Positions 42,958 through 53,144 of a stretch of 64,000 nucleotides of DNA are shown piece by piece. Origin of the DNA: Megaustenia siamemsis (taxonomy: Eukaryota; Mollusca; Gastropoda; Stylommatophora; Ariophantidae); the NCBI GenBank assembly GCA_032433765.1, contig JAVIAB010000024.1:16618648-16682647 (forward strand), read 5' to 3'. Positions within the stretch are counted from its first letter, which is position 1. Each line of letters begins with the position of its first letter. The position numbers and the translations under genes are program-made. The notes below the pieces were generated by a model. The model ran no database searches, was not told the DNA's origin, and saw nothing but the letters and a program-made list of their open reading frames with translations.

Positions 42958-43482
42958 GAATAGGTATGGCAAAAAGTTATTTTAATGACATGAAAAATAT
43001 ACTAACAACAAAACAAATAACAGTAAGACTGAAACTAAAAAGTATAGCAAAATGTTACATCTACCTAATATACCTGTATGGTGCAGAAACATATACATTT
43101 GACAAGAAAAGAGAATAGAAAATTGAAGCCTTTGAAATGTGGATTTATAGAAGAATAGGTAGAATTGGATGGAAAGAAAAGAAAACAAACGATGAAGTTT
43201 TAAAACAACTAAAAATAAAAAGAGAACTACTAAATACAATTAAGACAATACAAATGAAATTTTTGAGGCACATTAAAAGAAACAACAGCCTACTAAAAGT
43301 AATATTGAAAGGGAAAATACGTTAAACGAGGCAGAGGCAGACCAAGACCAAAATGGACGAGTAACATCAAAAGATGGACAAGTCAATCTATGACAACCTG
43401 CACCATCAAAGCAAGAAACAGAGTGGAATGGTGATCCATGGTAGCCAACCTTCGATGCGGAGACCGCCCTGGATGATGATGA
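42958..43482 (+). mobile_element. LINE L-B, left arm of an inverted pair
   Basis: RMAKSYFNDMKNILTTKQIT, VRLKLKSIAKCYIYLIYLYG, AETYTFDKKRE, stop, KIEAFEMWIYRRIGRIGWKE, KKTNDEVLKQLKIKRELLNT, IKTIQMKFLRHIKRNNSLLK and the end NLRCGD.PG with GATGATGAT. Reaches upstream of the other copies. Confidence 0.87.
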
Positions 43483-43663
43483 TCCGGTGAGACACGTACT
43501 GTTCAACCTTCGTGGTTATATTGAAGCGGATTTATATATATAGTTTTTGTTTAATGTCTTTAACGTTTTGTGATGGACTATTGATGGATTGGCCTGGAGA
43601 GACTTCATGCTCAAGACAGCCTGTTGATGATGACAGGGCCCAATAAGGGTTTCATTCATTCAT

Positions 43664-44133
43664 GGAGTGTCGTCTCCGCATCGAAGGTTGTCTACCATGG
43701 ATCACCATTCCACTCTGTTTCTTGCTTTGACGGTGCAGGTTGTCATATATTGACTTGTCCTCAATGGAGCGCCATTCTGCTCTGTCTCTTACTTTGAAGG
43801 TACAGGTTGACATAGGCTGACCTGTCCATCTTTTGATGTTACTCGTCCATGTTAGTCTTTGTCTCCCGCTGTCTCTTTTACCTTGTATTTTCCCTCCCAA
43901 CATTACTTTTAGTAGGCTGTTGTGTCTTTTAAAATGCCCCAAAAATTTCATTTGTCTTGTTCCAAATGTGTATAGTAGCTCTCTTTTAATTTTTAGTTGT
44001 TTTGAAACTTTATCATTTGTTTTCTTGTATTTCGATCCAATTCTACCTATTCTTCAATATATCCACATTTCAAAGGCGTCAATTTTCTGTTCTGCTTTCT
44101 TGTCTTATGTCCGTAATTCTACACCATACAGGA
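43664..44133 (-). mobile_element. LINE L-B, right arm of an inverted pair
   Basis: Minus-strand L-B tail to the CGxxTWT region; open frame 43652-43951 includes KFLGHFKRHNSLLKVMLGGK and RDSGRQRLTWTSNIKRWTGQ. A ~75-bp block (terminal RDxxEWRSM codons) is duplicated in tandem near 43690-43810. 43483-43663 is a spacer without a recognised element. Confidence 0.85.
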
Positions 44134-44149
44134 ATTTTTTTTTTCCCAA

Positions 44150-44265
44150 CCACGTGTAAAACTCACACTGTTTCCAGCGGGAATCGAACACGGATTGCCC
44201 GAACGTCGGAAGCCCAGTCGGGTGGTTTTCCTAATAAGGCTACCGAGGCCACCATCAACTAAAGA
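44150..44265 (-). mobile_element. tRNA-like SINE-H head
   Basis: Minus strand: A-box-like ggcctcggtagccttatta and B box gtgttcgattcccgctgg about 55 bp apart, followed by a gtgtgagttttacacgtggt block and a T-run (A-run on minus). Pol III promoter geometry fits a tRNA SINE; the cloverleaf is poor, so a genuine tRNA gene is unlikely. Confidence 0.55.
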
Positions 44266-44344
44266 AATAAAGGACAAACAAATGTGGGCAAGTCCGAAAA
44301 CTCGAGTCTTCAATTATGACACACCGCGCACCAAGAATGCATCA

Positions 44345-44403
44345 TCACTGTGTGCCATACCGGTTGCCGTAGGCGATCATGTCCTTCCACTATCTTACCT
44401 CAG
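44345..44403 (-). mobile_element. LINE L-C 3' terminus
   Basis: catcatcactgtgtgccata then gtaggcgatcatgtccttcc; only the last ~60 bp of L-C. Confidence 0.62.
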
Positions 44404-44511
44404 GATCATCCAATCCCAAAGAATGAAATGATGTGAAATGATACAATTCCGATCTTTCAATCGAGAACAGTACCTGCATCTGCTAAGCAACACTACATCT
44501 CCGGCATGACC

Positions 44512-45735
44512 CAACATGTTGGCACTGAAGTTACACAAACAGTGGATCACGTGTTAGTTACTAAATGTTGGCCCTGCAGTTACCACACAGATACAGTGAA
44601 CCACATGTTAGTTACTAAATGTTGGCACAGCAGTTACCATACAGTGGATCACGTGTTAGTTACTAAATGTTGGCACTGCAGTTACCATACAGTGGATCAC
44701 GTGTTAATTACTAAATGTTGGCACTGCAGTTACCATACAGTGGATCACGTGTTAGTTACTAAATGTTGGCACTGCAGTTACCATACAGTGTATCACGTGT
44801 TAGTTACTAAATGTTGGCACTGCCGTTACAATACAGTAGATCACGTGTTAGTTACTAAATGTTGGCACTGCAGTTACCACACAGATACAGTGGACCACGT
44901 GTTAGTTACTAAATGTTGGCACTGTAGTCTTCATACAGTGGACCACGTATTAGTTACTAAAGGTTGGCACTGTAGTCACAATACAGTGGACAGCGTGTTA
45001 GTTACTAAATGTTGGCACTGTAGTCACCATACAGTGGACCACGTGTTAGTTACTAAATGTTGGCACTGTAGTCATCATACAGTGGACCACGTGTTAGTTA
45101 CTAAATGTTGGCACTGTAGTCATTATACAGTGGACCACGTGTTAGTTACTAAATGTTGGCACTGCAGTTACCACACAGATACAGTGGACCACGTGTTAGT
45201 TACTAAATGTTGGCACTGTAGTCATCATACAGTGGACCACGTATTAGTTACTAAAGGTTGGCACTGTAGTCACAATACAGTGGACAGCGTGTTAGTTACT
45301 AAATGTTGGCACTGTAGTCACCATACAGTGGACCACGTGTTAGTTACTAAATGTTGGCACTGTAGTCACCATACAGTGGACCACGTGTTAGTTACTAAAT
45401 GTTGGCACTGTAGTCACCATACAGTGGACCACGTGTTAGTTACTAAATGTTGACACTGTAGTCACCATACAGTGGACCACGTGTTAGTTACTAAATGTTG
45501 GCACTGTAGTCACCATACAGTGGACCATGTGTTAGTTACTAAATGTTGGCACTGTAGTCACCATACAGTGGACCATGTGTTAGTTACTAAATGTTGGCAC
45601 TGTAGTCACCATACAGTGGACCACGTGTTAGTTACTAAATGTTGGCACTGTAGTCACCATACAGTGGACCACGTGTTAGTTACTAAATGTTGGCACTGTA
45701 GTCACCATACAGTGGACCACATGTTAGTTACTAAA
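44512..45735. repeat. 48-bp minisatellite with 16-codon open frame
   Basis: About 25 units of 48 bp (acagtggaccacgtgttagt, tactaaatgttggcactgta, gtcaccat); some carry an extra 6 bp (acagat). Plus frame 44506-45453 (315 codons) repeats HTVDHVLVTKCWHCSH; a single TGG-to-TGA change at 45451-45453 splits it from a following frame 45472-45855, whose last ~40 residues are non-repetitive. A block of about 300 bp (around 44870-45170) is repeated at 45165-45330. Each unit has CACGTG. CxxC and H spacing mimics a metal-binding motif, but I see no start context or domain, so I treat it as a repeat. 45736-46236 has no gene. Confidence 0.9.
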
Positions 45736-46236
45736 CCGTCTCAAGCAAGGGAACCTACAACACCAGTTATCTTGCCAAATATCCAACCACTGACAACATA
45801 CTCTTTATCTGCACATCATCTGAGGAAAACACGTATCTGTGTACAAGAAACATGAGCAATAAAGATCAGCCAGCTCACACCTGAAGTGGATTGTCAAATC
45901 AGCTCGAGATAAGCCCCAGGGAACCACCTATCCGGCCCCCTGCTGCTACAGGGGGCGGGCTCACTGGTTCACTGTGGTTTGAATGTTTACCTAAGCTTTC
46001 CGAGGCGATGTCGAGGCTCCAAGGTCGGGATTGAGTGGCAGTAAACTAGATTCAAATTACAAAATTAATTAAAACAGACAGTCTTAACATGCGTGGGAGG
46101 CATAACCAGAGCATAAGACTCGATTTATTACAGAAAAAAATACTTCATTAGCGCAATGTTCTTGTTTCATACTTTAAGGCTTATATCTGCAAAGTTGTTT
46201 GTGAATTTGGTTGCCTTTAACAGCTTCTATAATGGT

Positions 46237-46555
46237 TGAGAATACCATGGCCAGCTAAGAAGAGTAATGGAAACGTTCTGTAAGAGGCCAAAACAAAAAT
46301 AGAGCTAATTTCCAATATTAGGAATAAAACAATTATCATTTTTTCGCCATGTAATGAGAAGAGAGCTACTGCAATATATTGTGACAACTGGAAAAATTGA
46401 GTGACGAAGAGATAGAGGGAAGCAAAGAAAAAAGATACAAGACAGCTTAAGAGAATGGCTTGGCAGAAGGTCAACAACAGAATGATAAATAACTGTCGAG
46501 ATCGAAAGTTGTGGAGAGACATGATCACCTACACCAGCAGGACTTGACGATATTA
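46237..46555 (+). mobile_element. LINE L-A 3' fragment
   Basis: LRIPWPAKKSNGNVL then RPKQK.RANFQY frame-shifted, FRHVMRRELLQYIVTTGKIE and the end TYTSRT with a decayed tail. Directly followed by L-C. Confidence 0.82.
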
Positions 46556-47272
46556 ATTGTTGAACATAATGTTGATAGAAAACAACAAGAAAGGTCTCAG
46601 CCTAAACAGCACGCAAACAGAAGTAATGATCATCTCGGAGAAACAATCATACAACAACACCATGCATATTACAAAAAGCAGGAGAAATCTGAAACAAGTG
46701 CTGCGAGTTAAATACTTGGACACAATAATAACATCGGATGGAAGATGCACCACAGAAATAAAAAGCAGAAGAGCTCAGACCAAAAAAGCATTCCATAAAA
46801 TGAGAGACGTCTTATGCAACAAGTCAATGTAAAGAAATGCGAGGAAGAGAGTTCATCGGTGCTATATAGAGACAATTCTGACCTACTAAGGAAGCGAATC
46901 GTGGACAGTCGTAAATGAAAAGACTATTAGAGGCCATCAAAATAGAATTTCTTAGAAGATTTTAAGAGTTCCATTGACAGCTAAAAAGACCAACGAGGAC
47001 ATTCTCAAAGATCCGAAAGGGAGCTCATAAAAAAACATCAGAAAGAAACAATCAATATTTTTTGGGCATATCATGAGTAGAGAAAAGTTGGAATACTTGG
47101 TTACAAATGAAAAAAAAAAAACAGGGAAAGAAAGTTCAAGAACAACAAAGAAAGAAGATATTAGATAGACTGGTGTCTTGGCACTGTAAACAGTCAACAA
47201 TAAAATTGATATATGAAATTCGTGGAAGGAAATGACAGCCTTTGACAACAAGTATTGTGTATTACGATGATG
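46556..47272 (+). mobile_element. LINE L-C long fragment
   Basis: Open frame 46557-46832 (91 codons): MLNIMLIENNKKGLSLNSTQ, TEVMIISEKQSYNNTMHITK, KYLDTIITSDGRCTTEIKSR and KKAFHKMRDVLCNKSM, then broken RRVHRCYIETILTY, FLRRF.RVPLTAKKTNEDIL, KKQSIFFGHIMSREKLEYLV and a decayed end with GATGATGA. Starts downstream of YADD. Largest L-C copy here. Confidence 0.86.
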
Positions 47273-47392
47273 ACAGCATATATGCGTATGTATCTACATG
47301 TATGTATATGTGCATATGCATGTATGTATATATGTATATACATGTGTGTGTGTGTATATATATATATACATATATAATATATATATATATAT
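47273..47392. repeat. TA/TG-rich microsatellite
   Basis: Mixed (TATG)n, (TG)n and (TA)n of about 120 bp. L-B begins directly after it with its 5' truncation inside the TA run. Confidence 0.88.
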
Positions 47393-47552
47393 AAAAGAGG
47401 CAGAGGCAGACCAAGACTAACATGGACGAGTAACATCAAAAGATGGTCAAGTCAGTCTATGATAGCCTACACCATCAAAGCAAGAAACAGCATGAAATGG
47501 CGATCCATGGTAGCCAACCTTCGGAGAAAGCACACGATGATGATGATGATAA
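47393..47552 (+). mobile_element. LINE L-B 3' fragment
   Basis: aaaagaggcagaggcagacc onward: RGRGRPRLTWTSNIKRWSSQ and RNSMKWRSMVANLR with GATGATGATGAT tail. 5' truncated. 47553-47711 has no gene. Confidence 0.82.
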
Positions 47553-47711
47553 CTTATTCTGTTGCCATGCTCAAGGTCTCCCTAATGTCTTGAGACCACC
47601 TTCATTTTGGTCCTGCCCTGTCTTATCCTCCTGGAATCATGCCCTCCACTATTGTTCTTTCTAGGTCACTGTCACGTGGCCATAGTATTGTTAATTTTCT
47701 CTGAAAGACGA

Positions 47712-48170
47712 TGGTTATCATCATGTGCCATACCGATTAGCATAGTCGATCATGTCCTTCCACAATTTTCTATCCACAGTACATCGTATCAGTTCTGTTG
47801 TTGACTGTTTTCCACATACACCAACCTATCTAATATTTTCTTTCTTTTTCGTCCGCGATCTCTCTTTCCCTGTATTTTGTTAGTTGTAACCAAGTATTCC
47901 AACTTTCCACTTCTCATGATGCGCCCGAAAAATGTTTTTTTCTTATATTTCTTATGAGCTCTCTTTTTGTGTTAGCCTCTGAGAATTTCCTCATTGGTCT
48001 TTTTAGTTGTCTAGGGAACTTTCAACATTCTTCTGAGAAATCCCACCTTATTGGCATCTAATCGTCTTGTTATTTCTTTGTTTACTGTTCATAATTCGCT
48101 TCCGTAGGTCAGAATTGACTCTATATAGCAACGGTGAACTCTCTTTCTCACTTCTATTTGTAACTATTTG
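47712..48170 (-). mobile_element. LINE L-C, minus copy
   Basis: Minus strand from the terminal atcatcatgtgccataccga up to VHRCYIESILTYGSELW; includes RKVGFLRRMLKVP.TTKKTN and FFGRIMRSGKLEYLVTTNKI. Faces L-C plus (46.56-47.27 kb) across the L-B copy, making an inverted pair. It ends where the 33-bp array starts. Confidence 0.83.
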
Positions 48171-48171
48171 T

Positions 48172-48552
48172 GCCGATATATGTATCTGCGGGGGATTGTT
48201 GTCGTTATAGAGGTGTATCTACGGGGGATTGTTGCCGTTATAGAGGTGTATCTGCGGGGTATTGTTGTCGTTATAGAGGTGTATCTGCGGGGTATTGTTG
48301 CCGTTATAGAGGTGTATCTGAGGGGGATTGTTGCCGTTATAGAGGTGTATCTGCGGGGGATTGTTGTCGTTATAGAGGTGTATCTGCGGGGTATTGTTGT
48401 CGTTATAGAGGTGTATCTGCGGGGGATTGTTGCCGTTATAGAGGTGTATCTGCCGGGTATTGTTGTCATTATAGAGGTGTATCTGCGGGGTATTGTTGTC
48501 GTTATAGAGGTGTATCTGCGGGGGATTGTTGCCGTTATAGAGGTGTATCTTC
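48172..48552. repeat. 33-bp minisatellite
   Basis: Eleven to twelve units of gcgggggattgttgccgtta plus tagaggtgtatct, variants gg(t/g)att and gtc/gcc. Eleven-codon period; open on both strands in several frames (VYLRGIVVVIE, SITTTIPRRYT), all artefacts. 48553-49544 has no recognised gene or repeat; a short palindrome (gtctgaataaaacattttca then gac) sits near 48870. Confidence 0.93.
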
Positions 48553-49544
48553 GTTGTGTAAAAGTCTCCGGACGCTTGACAGCTGTTTTGCGGCGTAAAG
48601 AAACACCGGTTCGCTACTGTCAACCCCGACACAACTTAAACAGGCTTGTTCATTCTGGGTAACGGCGCTTGTTTACTCGGCTCTTGTCTGAGGTTTCTGG
48701 TGTGGATCGTCGTCAAACTCTGGCTCTCCCCCACGCAGAACCTCACCTTCGTCTATCGCCACAGCATATATATCCTCAGTCGTTAGTGAAACCTATTATG
48801 ACTTCAGTACTTCGCGTTGTTTCAGTTTTTACTTCTATCAGGCTTGGATACAACACACACATTTCATGGTACACAAGTCTGAATAAAACATTTTCAGACT
48901 TTATTGATAGAGTCCACTATAACAAATCCTTAACAATAAAGAACCCAGAAGTTTAACATTCCCGCTCGGATCTCCAAGTAAAACTAAGTACACATGGTTC
49001 CGCTTCTCACCATACACTGCACTCTCCTCACGCACATCATTGCCTCTCCTTTTAAGAATGTTGGCTGGTTATACTGCGCTCAACCTCTTCTTGAAAAGTA
49101 ATTCTACAACAGCCTCAATGCTGCTCTCCTCGTGAGAGTTCTCTTCTAGGGTATCTGTCTTCTAAAAGTCCTCTGAGTCTCCCTGATAACCAGATTCAAT
49201 TTAATGTTACTATCTAGTGACTGACATGTCTCCCGTTATTCTATCTTTCTCGTTTTTCATGTGAGCTCCACTGCTAGAATGTTCCACTTAACTATTTCTC
49301 TGTAATCACAGAGTGCTCAACTACTACTGACTGGGCCTTACGCCCTCGTGGCCACTCGGCTACTTTCTAATTTTACATGTGAGTCTTCTCTCTTCGAAAG
49401 TTCTCTCTCGACACTTTACATGCCCTTAAATCTCTCGCCCTCAGCCAATCAACAACCACATCCTTAATTTCTCATCCATTGGATTCTCTTAACGTCATCC
49501 CTTCTCTTTCACTTTCACCTTTCCCCAATATACTAACTCCCCCT

Positions 49545-49910
49545 TGTTTGACACCTGTCTCTGTAATCACAAGACTCTCCTCTCTTCTCACTTCCGCATG
49601 TTTGTTACCTGTCTCTACAATCACAAGACTCTCCTCTCTTCTCACTTCCCCGTGTTTGTTACCTGTCTCTACAATCACGGGACTTTCCTCTCTACTTACT
49701 TCCCCGTGTTTGTCACCTGACTCTACAATCACGAGACTCTCCTCTCTTCTCACTTCCGCATGTTTGTTACCTGTCTCTACAATCACAAGACTCTCCTCTC
49801 TTCTCACTTCCCCGTGTTTGTTACCTGTCTCTACAATCACGAGATTCTCCTTTCTACTTACTTCCCCGTGTTTGTCACCTGACTCTACAATCACGAGACT
49901 CTCCTTTCTA
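49545..49910. repeat. 54-bp minisatellite
   Basis: Six to seven units of 54 bp (cacttccccgtgtttgttac, ctgtctctacaatcacgaga, ctctcctctcttct). Two subtypes (ccccgtg / ccgcatg, cttct / ctact) recur in the same order, giving a 162-bp higher order. Eighteen-codon minus frame ESLVIVETGNKHGEVRRE (152 codons total) is hydrophilic; treated as repeat. 49911-50044 is unassigned. Confidence 0.92.
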
Positions 49911-50044
49911 CTCACCCAACAACAGTTCACTCAAACTTCTCGGGATGTCACTTCCCCACATATACGGTGTTTCTCAACTCTCTCCACACCGCCCCTACTC
50001 CCCTCATTTCCTTACATTCTTAAAATCTCGTTTACATATTGACA

Positions 50045-50165
50045 CAGACATGTTGCATAAGATGTTTTTCATTTTCTAAATATGCTATTATAGCATGAGC
50101 TACTCTGCTTTTTATTTCTGTGGTGCATCTTCCATCTGATATTATTATTGTGCCCAACGTTGGTT
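50045..50165 (-). mobile_element. LINE L-C fragment
   Basis: Minus strand reads TIIISDGRCTTEIKSRVAHA then a decayed basic block, matching TIITSDGRCTTEIKSRRAQT at 46.7 kb. Confidence 0.7.
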
Positions 50166-50429
50166 GTTATAAAGTTGGTTATAAGCCAATTATTTCAATG
50201 CTCAGATCTTTGAATGCTTTCCTTGCCCACTATCATTCTTCAAGGCATCCTCAGAATTTTTCCTGCAGCATTTTGTTTCGAATGAACTAATTTGTTTCAT
50301 TGTTATTTGTGAGATTGTCCATGATTCACAACCATCTATTGTTATCGGGAAGCAATTGCCCTGTCTTGCCGGTATTATGCCAAATACTCTCTTCACTGGG
50401 TTTAATTTTTGTGTTGATATTGCTAATCT

Positions 50430-51171
50430 TACTGTGCAGTCCATTTCTGACTTGACAATAGAAACAAGAAAAGGAGTTTTAAAATGTTATGTAGAGCCAG
50501 TCTTAACATATGGATGTGAATCATGGACAATAGGACAACAGATAAGAAAATCACAGGAGGCTGTAGAAATGTGGATTTACGGAAAAATATTGAGAATACC
50601 ATGGACAGCTAAGAAGAATATTGAAAAAGTTCTGAAAGAGACCAAAGCAAAAAGAGAGCTAACTTCTAATATTAGGAAGTAAAAGTAAAAAAAAAAAAAA
50701 AAAGTACCCCCATCATGCCAAGTGGCGTATAGGGAATATGGTGTTAGTGACCATAATTTTTACAGACCTTCGGCACATAATTTTTACAGACCTTCAGCAC
50801 ATGATTTTTGGGGTAATGTGTCGGTTTTACGCCCGTACCGCCTTACTTTTCCAGAAAAAATCCGGTACCCATTTAAGGAAGGGTGAACCCGGAAGCTGTC
50901 GGTTGGGATCGAACCCTACCTATTGTAATATTGGAAAGAAACAATCATAATTTTTTTGCTATGCAGTGAGGATCAAGCAGTGTGGAATATATTGTAACAA
51001 CTGTGAAAATTGAGGGGCGAAGAGACAAAGAGAAAAGTTACCAGACAGCTAAAGAGAATGACTTGGCAGAAGGTCAATAACAGAAATGATAAATAACTGT
51101 CGAGATCGAAAGTTGTGGAGAGACATAATCACCTACGCCAGCAGGTGTGGTACTTGATGATGACGATGATG
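50430..51171 (+). mobile_element. LINE L-A inserted in L-G, 11-bp TSD
   Basis: Flanked by attgctaatct at 50419-50429 and 51172-51182. Left part 50430-50679 (TIETRKGVLKCYVEPVLTYG, CESWTIGQQIRKSQEAVEMW, ILRIPWTAKKNIEKVLKETK), SINE-A, then right part 50926-51171 (KKQS..FAMQ, EYIVTTVKIEGRRDKEKSYQ and the end with GATGATGACGATGATGA). Confidence 0.92.
50680..50925 (-). mobile_element. SINE-A inserted in L-A, 13-bp TSD
   Basis: Flanked by taatattaggaag (50667-50679) and taatattggaaag (50926-50938). 5' truncated just past the B box (reversed as gggatcgaaccctacc), so the A box is missing. A 28-30-bp tandem duplication (tttttacagaccttc(g/a)gcac) lies at 50757-50810. The tail is an A-run with TAAAAGTAAA. 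Confidence 0.92.
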
Positions 51172-51446
51172 ATTGCTAATCTCCTCCTCATCTCATTTTG
51201 GCAGCCTCCAGTGATAGTTACTACAAATCCCAGATATTCATCAATTGTTTGAACTTCGTGCTCTTCAATGATGATGATTTTGGGTTGTGCTTTTAGAAAC
51301 CACTCATGTATTTCAATCTCTGAAGCTCTTTGATTTGTTCTTAGACAACATATCGCATTTTCATTGCATTTCTCTTCAACAAAGCGTTTTACAAATAACA
51401 TAATTGAAATTAGTCTGCTTTTTTTCTTCTTCCATACACATATTAT

Positions 51447-51550
51447 ACCACATTACCCCAAAAAATCATGTGCTGAAGGTCTGTAAAATATAGGGTCACT
51501 GACACCATATTTCCCTTTACGCCACTTGGCGTGACGGGGGTACTTTACTT
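51447..51550 (+). mobile_element. SINE-A 5' truncated, exact 13-bp TSD
   Basis: Only the last 104 bp: accacattaccccaaaaaat to tactttactt. Flanked by atacacatattat at 51434-51446 and 51551-51563. Shows that a SINE fragment without promoter was produced by incomplete reverse transcription. 51564-51949 has no gene. Confidence 0.92.
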
Positions 51551-51949
51551 ATACACATATTATGTTATGCGAAGTGAGAAACGCTTTGTAGCAACTGATA
51601 CAATTTATATTGGACGTGGTAAACGTCGACAGAAAAGGAGAGATTCTGATCAGCTATTTCTATTACATGGAAGAAGGTAGATGATAGGCGGAAATATGGG
51701 AAGTTAGGTTAGGGAATCGTGATCGTTCATGTCAGCTGCACCCCATTAACAGGAGACCACTAGTGCTATTTACTAAAGTTACAAACTACAGTATTTTCTT
51801 TCGGTTACATCTGCTGCAATTTCATTTAGAGTAGTCGTGCCCCGTATCCATTTTTCGCTTTTACGATCTCATAGTTAAGAGCGTGAGAATTTGTTTTTCC
51901 ATTAAAATCTGGCTACTCCAATAATGGGAAAATATTTATCTGAACCAAT

Positions 51950-52065
51950 ATCTTACTTCACTATATTATCTATCTGTATTATCTGTCCATATTATCTGTC
52001 TATGTTATCTGTCTATGTTATCTGTCTATGTTATCTGTCTATTTTATCTATCTGTATTATCTGTC
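51950..52065. repeat. 13-bp tandem repeat (ttatctgtctatg)
   Basis: Five to seven irregular units just upstream of an L-B fragment. Confidence 0.8.
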
Positions 52066-52498
52066 CAAAATGTTATATCTTAACATTCCTGTATGGTGCA
52101 GATACATTGACATTAGACAAGAAAACAGAATAGAAAATTAAAGCCTTTGAAATGCGGATTTATAGAAGAATAGGTAGAATTGGATGGAAAGAGAAGAAGA
52201 CAAATGATGAAGTCTTACAACAACTAAAAATGAAAAGAGAACTATTAAACACAATTCAAACAAAACAAATGAGATTTTGTGGGGGAATGTTAAAAGATAC
52301 AACAGCCTAATAAAAGTAATATTGGAAGGGAAAATAAAATTTAAAGGAGGCAGAGGCAGACCAAGACTAACATGAACGAGTAACATCAAAAGATGGACAA
52401 GTCAGCCTATCACAACTCTTTCACCATCAAAGCAAGAGGAGTGAAATGACGATCCATGCTAGCCAACCTTCTTTGCGGAGACGGAACTCAATGGTGTG
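52066..52498 (+). mobile_element. LINE L-B fragment
   Basis: KCYILTFLYGADTLTLDKKT, KAFEMRIYRRIGRIGWKEKK, TNDEVLQQLKMKRELLNTIQ, then frameshifted RYNSLIKVILEGK and RGRGRPRLT.TSNIKRWTSQ, ending NLLCGDGTQ with a decayed tail. 52499-52614 is unassigned. Confidence 0.85.
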
Positions 52499-52614
52499 AT
52501 TATTTTTACAATTCCCATTTCAGGTCCAGAGACTACATTAGAAGCGAAAACTGAAAATACAAAACGCCAGTGCAGTAAAATGTCAACAAAAATAAGTGAA
52601 ATGGTTTTGTCAAG

Positions 52615-52785
52615 TCATCTGATATAAACAACAAGTCAAGAAACAAACAAATGAAAAGACGATTAGAAGCCACGGAGATTGTATTTCTCAAAAGAATGTT
52701 GAGAGTTCCCTTGAAAATCAAAAATAACGACGAGGAAATTTACCTAAAAAAACACACAAAAATTAAAGAGAGCTCTTGAAAACAA
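52615..52785 (+). mobile_element. LINE L-C middle fragment
   Basis: NKQMKRRLEATEIVFLKRML, RVPLKIKNNDEEIYLKK then decay; 3' end replaced by SINE-D. Confidence 0.75.
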
Positions 52786-53140
52786 AGGGATCTCGAAACA
52801 GAGAGGTCGTGGGTTCAAATCTCGCCGGCTACACAGGTTGGGATTTTTATTTATGATTTCTCTCTGCGGCAACCTGGTCTCGGCAGCGAGGCCCGGGCGA
52901 CAACCACCCCTGGTCTCAGCAGCGAGGCCCGGGAGACAACCACCCCTGGTCTCAGCAGCGAGGCCCTGCTTGAAACGTCAGTTATTTATCGACGGAAAAA
53001 ATATGAGTACCTCCGAAGTCGGAGTTATCTGCCTGTGCGGCGAGGGACCCCTGTGCACACGGCTGCCAGGGAAAAATAGATTAACACACACAATTCAGTT
53101 CCTAGTCTCTATGGAGTTCGTCAGAGCTTGCGAACGAAAA
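52786..53140 (+). mobile_element. SINE-D with internal 36-bp triplication
   Basis: B box gtgggttcaaatctcgcc, body, gttatctgcctgtgcggcga and tail cgaacgaaaaaaaaat. The block ctggtctc(g/a)gcagcgaggc onward is present three times at 36-bp spacing (52874-52970); other copies have it once. Confidence 0.88.
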
Positions 53141-53144
53141 AAAA

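Larger units (their letters stand above)
50195..51410 (-). mobile_element. LINE L-G fragment, host of nested insertions
   Basis: RT-linker portion (51410 to 51183): EIHEWFLKAQPKIIIIEEHE, VQTIDEYLGFVVTITGGCQN, EMRRRLAI. C-terminal portion (50418 to 50195): VFGIIPARQGNCFPITIDGC, ESWTISQITMKQISSFETKC and a decayed end. L-A plus, itself carrying a SINE, lies between. Confidence 0.78.

Noticed and set aside
44150..44265. Genuine tRNA gene on the minus strand
   Set aside because: A and B boxes are present but the cloverleaf is poor and the sequence continues into a SINE-like body with a homopolymer tail.
44506..45453. Zinc-finger protein suggested by repeated CxxC and His
   Set aside because: Pattern is dictated by a 48-bp DNA repeat, lacks a finger linker or hydrophobic core, and is split by a stop.
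48164..48662. Several long frames on both strands at the 33-bp array
   Set aside because: Eleven-codon period; openness in several frames at once shows it is not selected.
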